The notes under the pieces are model-generated. The model was not told the origin of the DNA and did not search any database. It was given only the letters and a program-made list of their open reading frames with translations. DNA of 40,287 nucleotides from Gammaproteobacteria bacterium. Its GTDB lineage: Bacteria > Pseudomonadota > Gammaproteobacteria > Steroidobacterales > Steroidobacteraceae. The translations under genes and the position numbers were made by a program. Positions 16,054 through 24,686 of the stretch are shown here, in pieces; the stretch's first letter is position 1, and each line of letters opens with the position of its first letter. The stretch lies in contig JAQGOF010000234.1 of the NCBI GenBank assembly GCA_028293745.1, positions 1 to 40,287 on the forward strand. Direction: 5' to 3'.

Positions 16054-16898
16054 AGCCGCAGGGCCTGTTTTCGCGCACGGCGCTCGTCTTCGGGCTGGTC
16101 TTCCTCTACGTCCCCATCCTCTCGATGGTGGTGTTCTCGTTCAACAATTCGCGGCTGGTCACGGTCTGGGACAGCGCCAACTCGCCGACGCTGAAGTGGT
16201 ATTCGGCGCTTATGTCGAACGATCAGATCCTGGGGGCCGCCTGGCTGTCGATCAAGATCGCCATGATTTCCGCAACCGGGGCCGTCATTCTGGGGACACT
16301 CGCGGGGGTCGCTTTGGCCCGCTTCGGGGCTTTCAGGGGCCGCGCGTTGCTGGCAGGTATGACCACGGCTCCGCTGGTCATGCCGGAGGTGATCACGGGC
16401 TTGTCGCTGTTGCTGCTGTTCGTTGCGCTGGAACAGACCGTAGGATATCCGAGTGGCCGTGGGCCGCTCACGATCACGCTAGCGCACATCACCTTCTGCA
16501 TGGCGTACGTGACGGTGGTGGTACAGTCCCGTCTGGTGGGCTTTGACGAATCGCTTGAAGAGGCTGCCATGGATCTCGGGGCGCGTCCCGCAAAAGTGTT
16601 CTTCCGGATCACGCTGCCGCTCATCGTGCCGGCGCTGGTTTCGGGCTGGCTGCTGGCCTTCACCTTGTCCTGGGATGACCTCGTGATTTCACAGTTCGTG
16701 GCGGGTCCGGGCTCGAGCACGCTGCCCATGGTCATCTTTTCCAAGGTCCGGCTCGGCGTGAGCCCGGACGTCAACGCTCTCGCAACCATCATGGTGCTCA
16801 TCGTCGCATCGGGCATCGTGGTGTCATCCCTTTGGATGCGATACCAGAACAAACGCCGCGAGCGCGACATGCGTCTTGCGGCCTCTGCCAACCTTTGA
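16050..16898 (+). CDS. potI: Polyamine ABC transporter permease PotI-like
   Basis: A 282-residue second permease of the importer, PotI/PotC type. It opens with a membrane helix (LVFGLVFLYVPILSMVVFSF), followed by the conserved NNSRLVTVWDSANSPTLKWY periplasmic loop. The EAA motif is EEAAMDLGARPAKVFFRITL, and FTLSWDDLVISQFVAGPGSS is the typical PotI/PotC segment. A basic tail (RYQNKRRERDMRLAA) ends in the cytoplasm. The ATG lies inside the potH stop overlap. With potF, potG and potH it completes a full importer directly behind puuDA. Confidence 0.93.
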   Translation: MKPQGLFSRTALVFGLVFLYVPILSMVVFSFNNSRLVTVWDSANSPTLKWYSALMSNDQILGAAWLSIKIAMISATGAVILGTLAGVALARFGAFRGRALLAGMTTAPLVMPEVITGLSLLLLFVALEQTVGYPSGRGPLTITLAHITFCMAYVTVVVQSRLVGFDESLEEAAMDLGARPAKVFFRITLPLIVPALVSGWLLAFTLSWDDLVISQFVAGPGSSTLPMVIFSKVRLGVSPDVNALATIMVLIVASGIVVSSLWMRYQNKRRERDMRLAASANL

Positions 16899-16920
16899 GC
16901 GCCATGGTGCAGTAGCAATA

Positions 16921-17664
16921 ATGACTCGCCAATTTCTCGGACTGGATGTCGGAGGCTCATCGATCAAAGCGGGGCTCGTCGATCTCGACGCGGGCCGCCT
17001 GCTCGGTGATTTGATTTCCGCTCCCACACCGCAGCCCGCGACACCTGCCAACATGCTGCCCGTGTTCGCAGGCCTAGCCGACCGGTTTCCGGGGGCGCAG
17101 GGTCGCATGGGAATCGCATTCCCCAGTGTCATCCAACAGGGCACGGTACGCACCGCGGCCAATATCGATCGCAGTTGGATAGGCGCGGACGGCCCTGCAC
17201 TCGTGCAACGGGATCTCGGGCGGCCTGCCGTCTTCCTGAACGATGCGGACGCGGCGGGAGTTGCCGAGGTCAAGTGGGGAGCGGGCCGGGGAACGAACGG
17301 GACCGTCATCATGGTGACCTTTGGCACAGGAATCGGGACCGCGCTCTTCACCGACGGGAAGTTATTCCCCAACAGCGAGCTGGGACACATGGAGGTGAGA
17401 GGCGTCGAAGCCGAGAAGTGGACATCGGCCCATGTGCGCACGGCGCAGAAGCTCGACTGGCCGGCGTGGATCGAACGGGTGAATGTCTACCTCGGGCAGA
17501 TGTACGGCTTGTTCTGGCCGGACCTGTTCATCCTGGGCGGCGCAGTCAGCGAGCGGTTCAACGAGTTCGCGCCGCTCCTGCATTCCCCAGCGCAGATCCG
17601 CCCGGCCCACTTTGCGGGGCAGGCGGGAGTGATCGGGGCGGCATTGGCGGCCGCTGGTGCCTGA
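16921..17664 (+). CDS. ppgK: ROK-family kinase, polyphosphate glucokinase-like
   Basis: A 247-residue sugar kinase of the actin/hexokinase fold. The phosphate-binding motif LDVGGSSIKAG is at 8-18, GIAFPS and FLNDADAAGVAEV carry the substrate-binding and catalytic Asp, and VTFGTGIGTAL binds phosphate. The ROK zinc-finger cysteines are absent. Instead the sequence reads LGHMEVRGVEAEKWTS and PDLFILGGAVS, as in polyphosphate-dependent glucokinases, which phosphorylate glucose with polyphosphate or ATP. I chose ATG 16921; the longer frame from 16876 overlaps potI. It sits 22 nt behind potI and 12 nt before the aminotransferase, so it is co-transcribed with polyamine genes without an obvious metabolic reason. 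Confidence 0.85.
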   Translation: MTRQFLGLDVGGSSIKAGLVDLDAGRLLGDLISAPTPQPATPANMLPVFAGLADRFPGAQGRMGIAFPSVIQQGTVRTAANIDRSWIGADGPALVQRDLGRPAVFLNDADAAGVAEVKWGAGRGTNGTVIMVTFGTGIGTALFTDGKLFPNSELGHMEVRGVEAEKWTSAHVRTAQKLDWPAWIERVNVYLGQMYGLFWPDLFILGGAVSERFNEFAPLLHSPAQIRPAHFAGQAGVIGAALAAAGA

Positions 17665-17676
17665 ACTGTAGCTGCC

Positions 17677-18840
17677 ATGCGCGCGTCGTTTCGTAGCAAG
17701 CTGCCCGATGTCGGGACGACGATTTTCACCGTGATGTCCCGGCGTGCCCGGGAGCTGGGCGCGCTCAATCTCGGCCAGGGGTTTCCTGACTATCCCATCG
17801 ATCCGCGGCTGACGGAGCTGGTCACAGAGGCGATGGCCGAAGGCCATAATCAGTATGCCCCGATGGAGGGGCTGATCGAGCTGCGGCAACGGGTTGCACA
17901 GAAACTCCTCGCCAGCTACGGACTGACAGTGGATCCGGCAGATCAGGTTACCGTGACGGTCGGGGCCACCGAAGCGATCTACTCGGCCATCCAGGCGGTT
18001 GTGGGTCCCGGCGATGAGGCCATCGCGTTCGATCCGGCCTATGACTCGTATGAGCCGGCGGTCCGCCTTGCCGGCGGACACTGCATCAGGCTGCCGCTGA
18101 TGCCACCCGGGTTCCGTTATGACTGGGATGCCGTGAAGGCAGCGATCAACACCCGCACGCGGCTCGTGCTTTTCAACAGCCCGCACAATCCGGCCTGTAC
18201 GGCAGCCTCCGCGGAGGATCTCAATGCTCTGGCGGATGTAATCCGCGGACACGACATCTTCGTGATGTCTGACGAAGTGTACGAACACGTTACATACGAT
18301 GGGCGTGCGCACGCCTCGGTGCTCCTGCAGCCCGAGTTGGCCGAGAAGGCATTCGTGGTGTTCTCGTTCGGCAAAACGTTGCACGCAACTGGAATCCGCG
18401 TGGGCTACTGCGTGGCTCCTGCGGAACTGACACGCGAGCTGCGCAAGGTCCACCAATTCAACACGTTCAGCATCGCGAATGCTCCGCAGGTTGCCATCGC
18501 CCGCTACCTCGGCGAGAAGCCGGACTCGTGGCGCGGCCTGCCGGGTTTTTTCCAGGCCAAGCGTGACCGCCTGCGCGCTGCTCTGGGCGGTTCGGGTTTC
18601 AAGCTCCCGCCGGCCCAGGGGACGTACTTCCAACTTCTGGACTTCAGCGGATTTGCGCCTGCCGATGACCTGGCGTTCGCCGAGCGGCTGCTCACGGAAG
18701 CCGGCGTCGCGACGATTCCCCTGTCACCCTTCTACGCGGTGCCTCCATCGCTGTCGGTGCTCCGCCTGTGCGTGGCCAAACAGGACAGTACCCTCGATGA
18801 GGCCGCGAAGCGACTCAACGAGTTTGCGGCCCGCCTATGA
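17677..18840 (+). CDS. Methionine-type aminotransferase (class I/II, PLP)
   Basis: A 387-residue fold-type I aminotransferase. LNLGQGFPDYP, HNQYAPMEGLIELR, FNSPHNPACTA, MSDEVYEHVTYDG (PLP Asp199) and FSFGKTLHATGIRVGY (PLP Lys233) match the YbdL/methionine aminotransferase group (also kynurenine aminotransferase-like). Such enzymes interconvert methionine and 4-methylthio-2-oxobutanoate and accept aromatic amino acids. The usual NPTG after the substrate loop reads NPAC here, as in some YbdL relatives. It overlaps the following trans-sulfuration gene by 4 nt (ATGA), so both are translationally coupled and probably act on sulfur amino acids. Confidence 0.87.
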   Translation: MRASFRSKLPDVGTTIFTVMSRRARELGALNLGQGFPDYPIDPRLTELVTEAMAEGHNQYAPMEGLIELRQRVAQKLLASYGLTVDPADQVTVTVGATEAIYSAIQAVVGPGDEAIAFDPAYDSYEPAVRLAGGHCIRLPLMPPGFRYDWDAVKAAINTRTRLVLFNSPHNPACTAASAEDLNALADVIRGHDIFVMSDEVYEHVTYDGRAHASVLLQPELAEKAFVVFSFGKTLHATGIRVGYCVAPAELTRELRKVHQFNTFSIANAPQVAIARYLGEKPDSWRGLPGFFQAKRDRLRAALGGSGFKLPPAQGTYFQLLDFSGFAPADDLAFAERLLTEAGVATIPLSPFYAVPPSLSVLRLCVAKQDSTLDEAAKRLNEFAARL

Positions 18841-20015
18841 AAAACACTACCCGCGTCAATCATCCGCCCGTGGTCGAGCTGCCCACCGACAATCATTCGG
18901 TGGTCGCACCCATCTATCAAAGCGTGAAGTTCGAGTTCGATTCGCTCGATGAGACTGAAAAGTTCCTGCGGGGCGAGCGCTCGGGCTTCTTCTACACACG
19001 CGCGTCCAATCCAACGACGCGGCAGCTCGAGCTGTTGGTCGCGGAGCTGCAGGGGCGGGAGGACTGCCTGGTTACCGCCTCGGGTGTCGGCGTCATCTCG
19101 CAGACGCTGCTGGCCTTGACCAAGCAGGGTGATCACGTCATCTGCTTCGTGGAGACCTACAACCCGACACGCTATCTGATCCGGCGGCTGCTCGCCCGGT
19201 TCGGTGTCACTCACACCATGCTGTCGATCGAGGATATTGCCGGGGTTGAAAAGGCGCTGGCAGCGCATAAGACCCGCCTGGTGATCTTCGAGAGTCCGAC
19301 CAACCCTGTGACCAAGATTGCCGACATTGCGGCCTTGACGCGGCTTGCTCAGAGCGCAGGCGCCCTGAGCGTGATGGACAACACTTTCGCCGGCTTTCAC
19401 CAGCACGGTGAATATGAAGTGGACCTGTTCCTGCACAGTCTCACGAAGTATGCCTCGGGCGCCGGCGACGTGATGGGGGGTGCCGTGATAGGCCGCGGCG
19501 ACCTCATCCGCAGCATGCGAACCGACTTCGGCACGTTGGGAGGAACACTCGACCCGCATGCCGCATTTCTGATTCTGCGCGGGCTCAAAACGTACTTCGT
19601 CCGGTACAAGGCGCAGTGTGAGAGCGCGATGCGCGTGGCACAGCAGCTTGCGGCACATCCCGCCGTCGCGAAGGTGCACTACCCAGGGCTGCCCACACAT
19701 CCACAGCACGCGCTCGCGAAGGCCCAGATGAAGGACTTCGGCAGCATCGTCAGCTGCGACCTGAAGGGCGGCGCGGAGGCGGGCGGGCGGTTCGCAGGCG
19801 CTTTGAAGTTGTTTGCGTTGACCGCGAGCCTGGGTTCCACGGAGTCGCTCGTTGTTGCGCCGCAAATGATGCGGGGCCGGGATCTGACTCAGGATCAACT
19901 GCGCATCTCGGCTGTCACGGAGGGCACGGTGCGGTTGTCTATCGGTCTCGAGGATGTGGATGACCTGATGGAGGATGTAACACAAGCTCTGTCGGCCGCA
20001 GCCGGCGCGGGATAG
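18837..20015 (+). CDS. Cys/Met trans-sulfuration PLP enzyme (cystathionine gamma-synthase-like)
   Basis: A 392-residue member of the Cys/Met-metabolism PLP family. YTRASNPTTRQLE binds PLP phosphate, and LVTASGVGVISQTLLAL, FESPTNPVTKI, VMDNTF and HSLTKYASGAGDVMGG (PLP Lys204) are family hallmarks; GSTESLVVAP ends the active site. Members act as cystathionine gamma-synthase, beta/gamma-lyase, O-acetylhomoserine sulfhydrylase or methionine gamma-lyase, and the sequence alone does not decide between them. Its coupling to a methionine-type aminotransferase points to methionine turnover. It is the last gene of the plus-strand run that starts at puuD; the next gene follows after 59 nt. Confidence 0.85.
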   Translation: MKNTTRVNHPPVVELPTDNHSVVAPIYQSVKFEFDSLDETEKFLRGERSGFFYTRASNPTTRQLELLVAELQGREDCLVTASGVGVISQTLLALTKQGDHVICFVETYNPTRYLIRRLLARFGVTHTMLSIEDIAGVEKALAAHKTRLVIFESPTNPVTKIADIAALTRLAQSAGALSVMDNTFAGFHQHGEYEVDLFLHSLTKYASGAGDVMGGAVIGRGDLIRSMRTDFGTLGGTLDPHAAFLILRGLKTYFVRYKAQCESAMRVAQQLAAHPAVAKVHYPGLPTHPQHALAKAQMKDFGSIVSCDLKGGAEAGGRFAGALKLFALTASLGSTESLVVAPQMMRGRDLTQDQLRISAVTEGTVRLSIGLEDVDDLMEDVTQALSAAAGAG

Positions 20016-20074
20016 TGATCCACGTACCGGATTGAGCTCCGGGTTCTTTACGCCGGGCGCGCCCTGCCGACAGC

Positions 20075-20836
20075 ATGGTTGCGCATATCGTGCGCAGTGG
20101 CAAAGTTATGTTTAATCCACAAGCACCTTCCCCGGAAGTCTCGACTCGCTCGCTGCTGTTGCGGCAGGCCCTGGCGGCTGCGTTCAAGGCTCGTCGCCAA
20201 AATCCTCCGCCCGCGCCCGCATCGCTGCCGGCCTTGCTGGACGGCTGCCGCAGCGGGGTGGCAGGACTATTGGGAAAGCCCGGCTGCCGTGACGCACTGG
20301 GCGAAGTCCGCGCCCGATTATTTCATGCTCCCGGGCGGGACGCCGAGGCGCAGGCGTTGTGGCACGAAAGCGTGGCCACTGCAGTGTTTGCTTGCCGGGT
20401 CGCGCAACTCAAGCAGGCATCGGTTTGCGCATCATTCCTTGGAGGCCTGTTGCACAGGTCCGGGGAGGCATTGGCACTGAAAATGCTCGCCCGGGTTGAG
20501 CTCGACTATCGAATGAAGCTCGACAGCGCGTCGCGCCGCGAGTGGTGTACGACTCACAGCGAGGAGCTCACCGAGCGCCTGGTTCGCACGTGGAACCTGA
20601 CACCCGAGATCGGATCGTGTGTGCTCGGATGGCGGCGATTCGGAGAGTTTGGCGAAGTGTCTCCCGAGAGCGCAGCCCTGTATTTCGGGCGCTTGTTTGC
20701 CATCGAGCTGTTGCAGGCGGAGTTCTGTGTGCCCGGCGCGCTCGATCATGCCGCCGCGGATCTTGGATTGGGTGCCGATCTCGTCGCACAGGTGCGCAAG
20801 GAAGACGCGCGGGCGCTGATCCGGGCGCTGGACTAG
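20075..20836 (+). CDS. HDOD-domain protein
   Basis: A 253-residue protein resembling the HDOD domain: ALWHESVATAVFACRVA, ASFLGGLLHRSGEALAL and a helical C-terminus with LTERLVRTWNLTPEIGSCVLGW. In the HD-like motif the His-Asp metal pair is largely lost (LLHRSG instead of LLHDIG), as is normal for HDOD. HDOD proteins are thought to be signalling modules in proteobacteria; no output domain is present. The start is uncertain: ATG 20075 or 20108, neither with a good Shine-Dalgarno. It is convergent with aceK and overlaps its 3' end by 4 bp. Confidence 0.72.
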   Translation: MVAHIVRSGKVMFNPQAPSPEVSTRSLLLRQALAAAFKARRQNPPPAPASLPALLDGCRSGVAGLLGKPGCRDALGEVRARLFHAPGRDAEAQALWHESVATAVFACRVAQLKQASVCASFLGGLLHRSGEALALKMLARVELDYRMKLDSASRREWCTTHSEELTERLVRTWNLTPEIGSCVLGWRRFGEFGEVSPESAALYFGRLFAIELLQAEFCVPGALDHAAADLGLGADLVAQVRKEDARALIRALD

Positions 20837-22554
20837 AGGCTGCTCGCGACCCGCACCCGGTGCGGGTGATAGGGAAGCACCTCGAGAACCTCACCTTCCG
20901 CCAGGCGTTCCTGAACGCCTCTCCAGAACGCCGCTGTCAGTATCTCACGGTGCACTCGCATGAAGGCGGCACGTTGTGCATCGCTGAATGCCAGAAAGTT
21001 GATGAAGGTCTCCGGAAAGACGTCGTTGTCAGCAACATAGAACCACGCCTCGCCGCGCATTTCGTCTTCCGGATTCGATGCTTCTGGTATGTCGCGGAAA
21101 CGACAATCCGTGATCTGGCACAGCTCGTCATAGTCATAAAAGATCACCCGGCCATGACGGGTGACGCCAAAATTCTTCAGCAACAGGTCGCCGGCGAAGA
21201 TGTTCGTGTAGGCGAGGTCACGAATGCACTGTCCGTAGTCGAGCGCCGCGCTCTCTGCGGCGGCTTCGGTCGCTGAGCGCAAGTATAGGTTGAGCGGCGT
21301 CATGCGCCTCTCGATGTACATGTGGTCGAAAATGAGGTCATCGCCTTCTTCGTGCACCGTTGCCGCGGTTTCGGTACGCAGCTCTTCCAACAGTTCCGGG
21401 GCAAACAGCGCCTTGCGGAATCGCAGTTGCTTGAATTCCTGGGCGTCGACCAGGCGGCCGGCACGGTCATGCTTGAAGACGAGCTGGTATTTCGCCTTCA
21501 CTTCCTCGCGCAGCACGCTCTTCGGATAGGGGAAGCGGTCGCGAATGATCTTGAAGACCACGTCGAACGAGGGCAGGGTGAAACAAACCATGACGAGGCC
21601 GCGCTCGCCCGCGGCGTGCACGAACTGATCCTGCGTGTGTTCCAGGTGCCGCATCAGTTCGCGATAGCGCTCGGTCTTGCCCTGCTTCGCGCGGCCGAGC
21701 ACGGTAAACAGCTCGCTGACCGGCTTGCGCGGCATCATCGATTTCAGAAACAGGACGGCCTCGCCGACTCTGTCCAGATCGACGTGGAAGTATGACTTCG
21801 TGAAGCTGAAGACGATGCTGACATCACCTTCCGCCAACATGACGGCGTCAACGAGTACACCGCCGTCGGTGTTTTTCAGGGCAATGACCAGCGGCACGAG
21901 AAAGTCCCGTCCGAGGATGCGTCCTACGATGTAGGCGCGTGCCACCTGGTAGAAAACCGGGCGAATGATTTCAACCTTGAGAGCGGCACGCCGCTCGTTG
22001 ATCTGCCTGAGGTGGCTGGTCACTTCCGATGCCACGTGCGCGACGCTCCTGTCGAAGTCGCGCCAAGCCGAGTGAAAGCGGATATCGCCCAGCACATCCT
22101 CGAACAACAGAAGCAGCGAGCCGTGGTTGAGGTAGGTGTTGGTCCCAACGGTGGTGTTGATTTTACCCAGCGGATCGAGGTCCGTTGCCACGAACTCGAT
22201 TTCGGGTGCCACGCCCACGGTCCCGTACAGCCGGCGCGTGATGGAGCTGAAGAAGGTCTTGGTGAATTCCGCATCGGGCAGCCGTTCGATCAGGGCGGCA
22301 AACTCGGTGCGGATCTCGGCCCACAGGGACCGGTCCAGCGCCCGCTCACCCAGTTTCAGCCGCAGCTGCGCGATCGTCTGGCTGACGAGGCGGGCGTAGA
22401 GCTCGATACGCTCGACGGCGTCGCGCTGGCTCCCTTTTGAATCGCGGGCATCGAACCGCCACGGAGCCCGGCGCGTGATGACGCGGAATTCGGCGTTGTA
22501 GTCAGCGAAGGCGGCCGCGATGAGGTGAGCGCAGTCGGAGGCAGAGGCAGACAT
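20833..22554 (-). CDS. aceK: Isocitrate dehydrogenase kinase/phosphatase AceK
   Basis: A full-length 573-residue AceK. Seen are VMVCFTLPSFDVVFKIIRD with the ATP-binding Lys335, HMYIERRMTPLNLYL, and the catalytic region IFAGDLLLKNFGVTRHGRVI with Asp456 and Asn461, then FYDYDE with Asp474. These correspond to the Lys336, Asp457, Asn462 and Asp475 of E. coli AceK as I recall them. It phosphorylates and dephosphorylates isocitrate dehydrogenase, sending carbon to the glyoxylate shunt when phosphorylated. It is the third gene of a minus-strand operon with the NUDIX gene (31 nt) and icd, the gene of its own substrate. In E. coli it is instead with aceBA; no aceA or aceB is in this window. Confidence 0.97.
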   Translation of the reverse strand: MSASASDCAHLIAAAFADYNAEFRVITRRAPWRFDARDSKGSQRDAVERIELYARLVSQTIAQLRLKLGERALDRSLWAEIRTEFAALIERLPDAEFTKTFFSSITRRLYGTVGVAPEIEFVATDLDPLGKINTTVGTNTYLNHGSLLLLFEDVLGDIRFHSAWRDFDRSVAHVASEVTSHLRQINERRAALKVEIIRPVFYQVARAYIVGRILGRDFLVPLVIALKNTDGGVLVDAVMLAEGDVSIVFSFTKSYFHVDLDRVGEAVLFLKSMMPRKPVSELFTVLGRAKQGKTERYRELMRHLEHTQDQFVHAAGERGLVMVCFTLPSFDVVFKIIRDRFPYPKSVLREEVKAKYQLVFKHDRAGRLVDAQEFKQLRFRKALFAPELLEELRTETAATVHEEGDDLIFDHMYIERRMTPLNLYLRSATEAAAESAALDYGQCIRDLAYTNIFAGDLLLKNFGVTRHGRVIFYDYDELCQITDCRFRDIPEASNPEDEMRGEAWFYVADNDVFPETFINFLAFSDAQRAAFMRVHREILTAAFWRGVQERLAEGEVLEVLPYHPHRVRVASSL

Positions 22555-22585
22555 AGGCCTTTCGGGTTCTCAGGAGCTTAGCTCC

Positions 22586-23215
22586 CTAGTCGAAGTCGGT
22601 GGGGAGGCCTCTGTTCAAGTGATGCTGGTACAGGCGCTCAATCTCGGACTGCGTCGCGCGTCCGGTAGACAGCGGTGGCAGGGAGCTGACCGGAAAGAAG
22701 TCCACCCCGTCGGTCTCGTTACTGGTCGTTGGCGTGCCACCCGTGAGCTCACACAGAAAAAAGAGCTTGTAGATGTGATGGATGCCGGGCGGGTGGCCGT
22801 GGGCTGGATTGTTCTTGTCGAAGAGGGCCGCGAGCTTGACGGCCTTGGCCAGGTAACCGGATTCCTCGCGGATCTCGCGCTCGACCGCAAAGGAGGGCCC
22901 ATCGCCGATATCGACCCAGCCTCCCGGGAGAGTCCACTTGCCATCGGAACGCTCCCGAACCAACAGAACCTTGGCCTGGTCGAAGACTCCGCCGCGCACG
23001 TCGATCTTCGGCGTCGCGTAGCCGTCGTCCCCAACCCACAGGGCTTGCAGCTGGTCCGGCGTGATCGGGAGGTGCGAAGTGAGGATAGTGGTGACCAGCT
23101 CCTGCAGCTGTTCGTAGCGTTCGCGGTCGAATGGATCCCGCGTGAAGGTCAGGCCATTCTGGGCAATGGCCTGGACCTTGCGGGCCCACTGCAGGATGCT
23201 GGTTGCCGGATCCAT
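22586..23215 (-). CDS. NUDIX hydrolase with N-terminal Nudix_N-type domain
   Basis: A 209-residue NUDIX hydrolase. Residues about 5-60 form a helical N-terminal domain (LQWARKVQAIAQNGLTFTRD, then RYEQLQELV) of the kind found before a group of COG1051 ADP-ribose pyrophosphatase-like proteins. The NUDIX box runs 99-120: GWVDIGDGPSFAVEREIREE with the Mg-binding REIREES intact, while the first conserved Glu is an Asp (105). The family cleaves nucleoside diphosphate-X compounds; ADP-ribose or sugar nucleotides are possible. It lies 3 nt after icd and 31 nt before aceK in one operon, so a link to central carbon control is suggested but not shown. Confidence 0.9.
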   Translation of the reverse strand: MDPATSILQWARKVQAIAQNGLTFTRDPFDRERYEQLQELVTTILTSHLPITPDQLQALWVGDDGYATPKIDVRGGVFDQAKVLLVRERSDGKWTLPGGWVDIGDGPSFAVEREIREESGYLAKAVKLAALFDKNNPAHGHPPGIHHIYKLFFLCELTGGTPTTSNETDGVDFFPVSSLPPLSTGRATQSEIERLYQHHLNRGLPTDFD

Positions 23216-23218
23216 CCG

Positions 23219-24526
23219 TTACATGTTGCCGATCAGCGCATCGCCGAACGCACTGGTGGACACTTCCTTCGCTCCTTCCATCATACGTGCGAAATCGTAG
23301 GTCACGACCTTCTGGCCGATGGTGCGGTCCATCGCAGTGATGATGGCATCGGCGGCTTCGAGCCAGCCCATGTAGCGCAGCATCATCTCGCCGGACAGGA
23401 TCACCGAGCCGGGATTGACTTTGTCGAGATTGGCATACTTCGGGGCGGTGCCGTGTGTCGCCTCGAATACCGCATGGCCAGTCAGGTAGTTGATGTTGCC
23501 CCCCGGCGCAATCCCGATGCCGCCCACCTGAGCAGCCAGCGCGTCGGACAGATAATCGCCATTCAAGTTGAGCGTGGCGATGACGTCGAATTCATCCGAG
23601 CGCGTCAGCACCTGCTGCAGGGCGATGTCAGCGATCGCATCTTTCACGATGACCTTGCCGGCCTTGCGGGCAGCATCCATCTCGGCGTTCGCGTCCTTCT
23701 CGCCGCGGGCAGCCTTGGTCCTTTCCCATTGCTCCCAGGTGTAGGTGTCGGCCGCAAACTCGCTCTCGGCCAGCTGGTAGCCCCAGTTGCGGAAGGCGCC
23801 CTCGGTGAACTTCTGAATGTTGCCCTTGTGTACCAGGGTCAGGCTCTTGCGCTTGTTCGCCACCGCGTACTGGATCGCGGAGCGGATGAGGCGATCGGAC
23901 CCTTCCTTCGAGACGGGCTTGATACCAATGCCGGAGGTGTTCGGGAAGCGGATCTTGGCATATGACTTCGGGAAACTCTGTTTGAACAGCTCGAGGAATT
24001 TCTTGTTCTCCTCGCTGCCCGCCTCGAACTCGATGCCGACGTAGATGTCTTCCGTGTTCTCACGGAAGATGACCATGTCCACCTTTTCGGGATGCTTGAC
24101 CGGGGAAGGCACGCCCTTGAACCAGCGCACCGGGCGCAGGCAGACGTACAGATCCAGCATCTGCCTCAACGCGACGTTGAGCGAGCGGATACCGCCACCT
24201 ACCGGCGTGGTGAGCGGGCCCTTGATGGAGACCAGGTACTCGCGGCACGCCGCAACGGTCTCATCCGGAAGCCAGGTGTTCAACTGCTTGTTGGCTTTTT
24301 CACCAGCAAGCACTTCCATCCAATGGATTTTGCGCTTGCCGCCGTAGGCCTTACTCACGGCCGCGTCCATGACCCGCACGCTGGCGCGCCAGATGTCAGG
24401 GCCCGTGCCGTCGCCTTCGATGAAGGGAATGATGGGATTTTCCGGGACGACGAGCTTACCGTCCCGAATCGAAATCTTCGCGCCTTGCGCGGGCGGCGTG
24501 ATCTTCGACGCTGCAGCCGTGGCCAT
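23219..24526 (-). CDS. icd: NADP-dependent isocitrate dehydrogenase
   Basis: A 435-residue enzyme of the TCA cycle converting isocitrate to 2-oxoglutarate with NADP. IIPFIEGDGTGPDIW, the phosphorylation loop TTPVGGGIRSLNVALRQ with Ser115 (Ser113 in E. coli), FRENTEDIYVGIE, LVHKGNIQK and FEATHGTAPKYA are all typical of the bacterial homodimeric, AceK-regulated type. The presence of the Ser loop and of aceK in the same operon means reversible phosphorylation is likely here. ATG 24526 has a GGAGAA Shine-Dalgarno just upstream. The promoter should be in the 160 bp shared with the divergent permease gene. Confidence 0.96.
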   Translation of the reverse strand: MATAAASKITPPAQGAKISIRDGKLVVPENPIIPFIEGDGTGPDIWRASVRVMDAAVSKAYGGKRKIHWMEVLAGEKANKQLNTWLPDETVAACREYLVSIKGPLTTPVGGGIRSLNVALRQMLDLYVCLRPVRWFKGVPSPVKHPEKVDMVIFRENTEDIYVGIEFEAGSEENKKFLELFKQSFPKSYAKIRFPNTSGIGIKPVSKEGSDRLIRSAIQYAVANKRKSLTLVHKGNIQKFTEGAFRNWGYQLAESEFAADTYTWEQWERTKAARGEKDANAEMDAARKAGKVIVKDAIADIALQQVLTRSDEFDVIATLNLNGDYLSDALAAQVGGIGIAPGGNINYLTGHAVFEATHGTAPKYANLDKVNPGSVILSGEMMLRYMGWLEAADAIITAMDRTIGQKVVTYDFARMMEGAKEVSTSAFGDALIGNM

Positions 24527-24686
24527 GGACCGTTCTCCTGGGAAATTTTTCGGCCGGCGCTCAAGTGCACCGGCAGGCGCTCGAATGCTAGCACACAGGT
24601 AATGTGAGAGACTTGCGCGCTATTGCCCGTGTGCTGCTGCGATGAGTGCAGGTGCCGGGACAACAAACGTTTTCCCGGGGGTTTTG

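Noticed and set aside
18732..19985. Long minus-strand open frame opposite the trans-sulfuration gene
   Set aside because: Shadow frame; product rich in Arg, His and Gln without family features.
22619..23965. Long plus-strand open frame opposite the NUDIX and icd genes
   Set aside because: Spans two well-supported minus-strand genes and shows no domain of its own.
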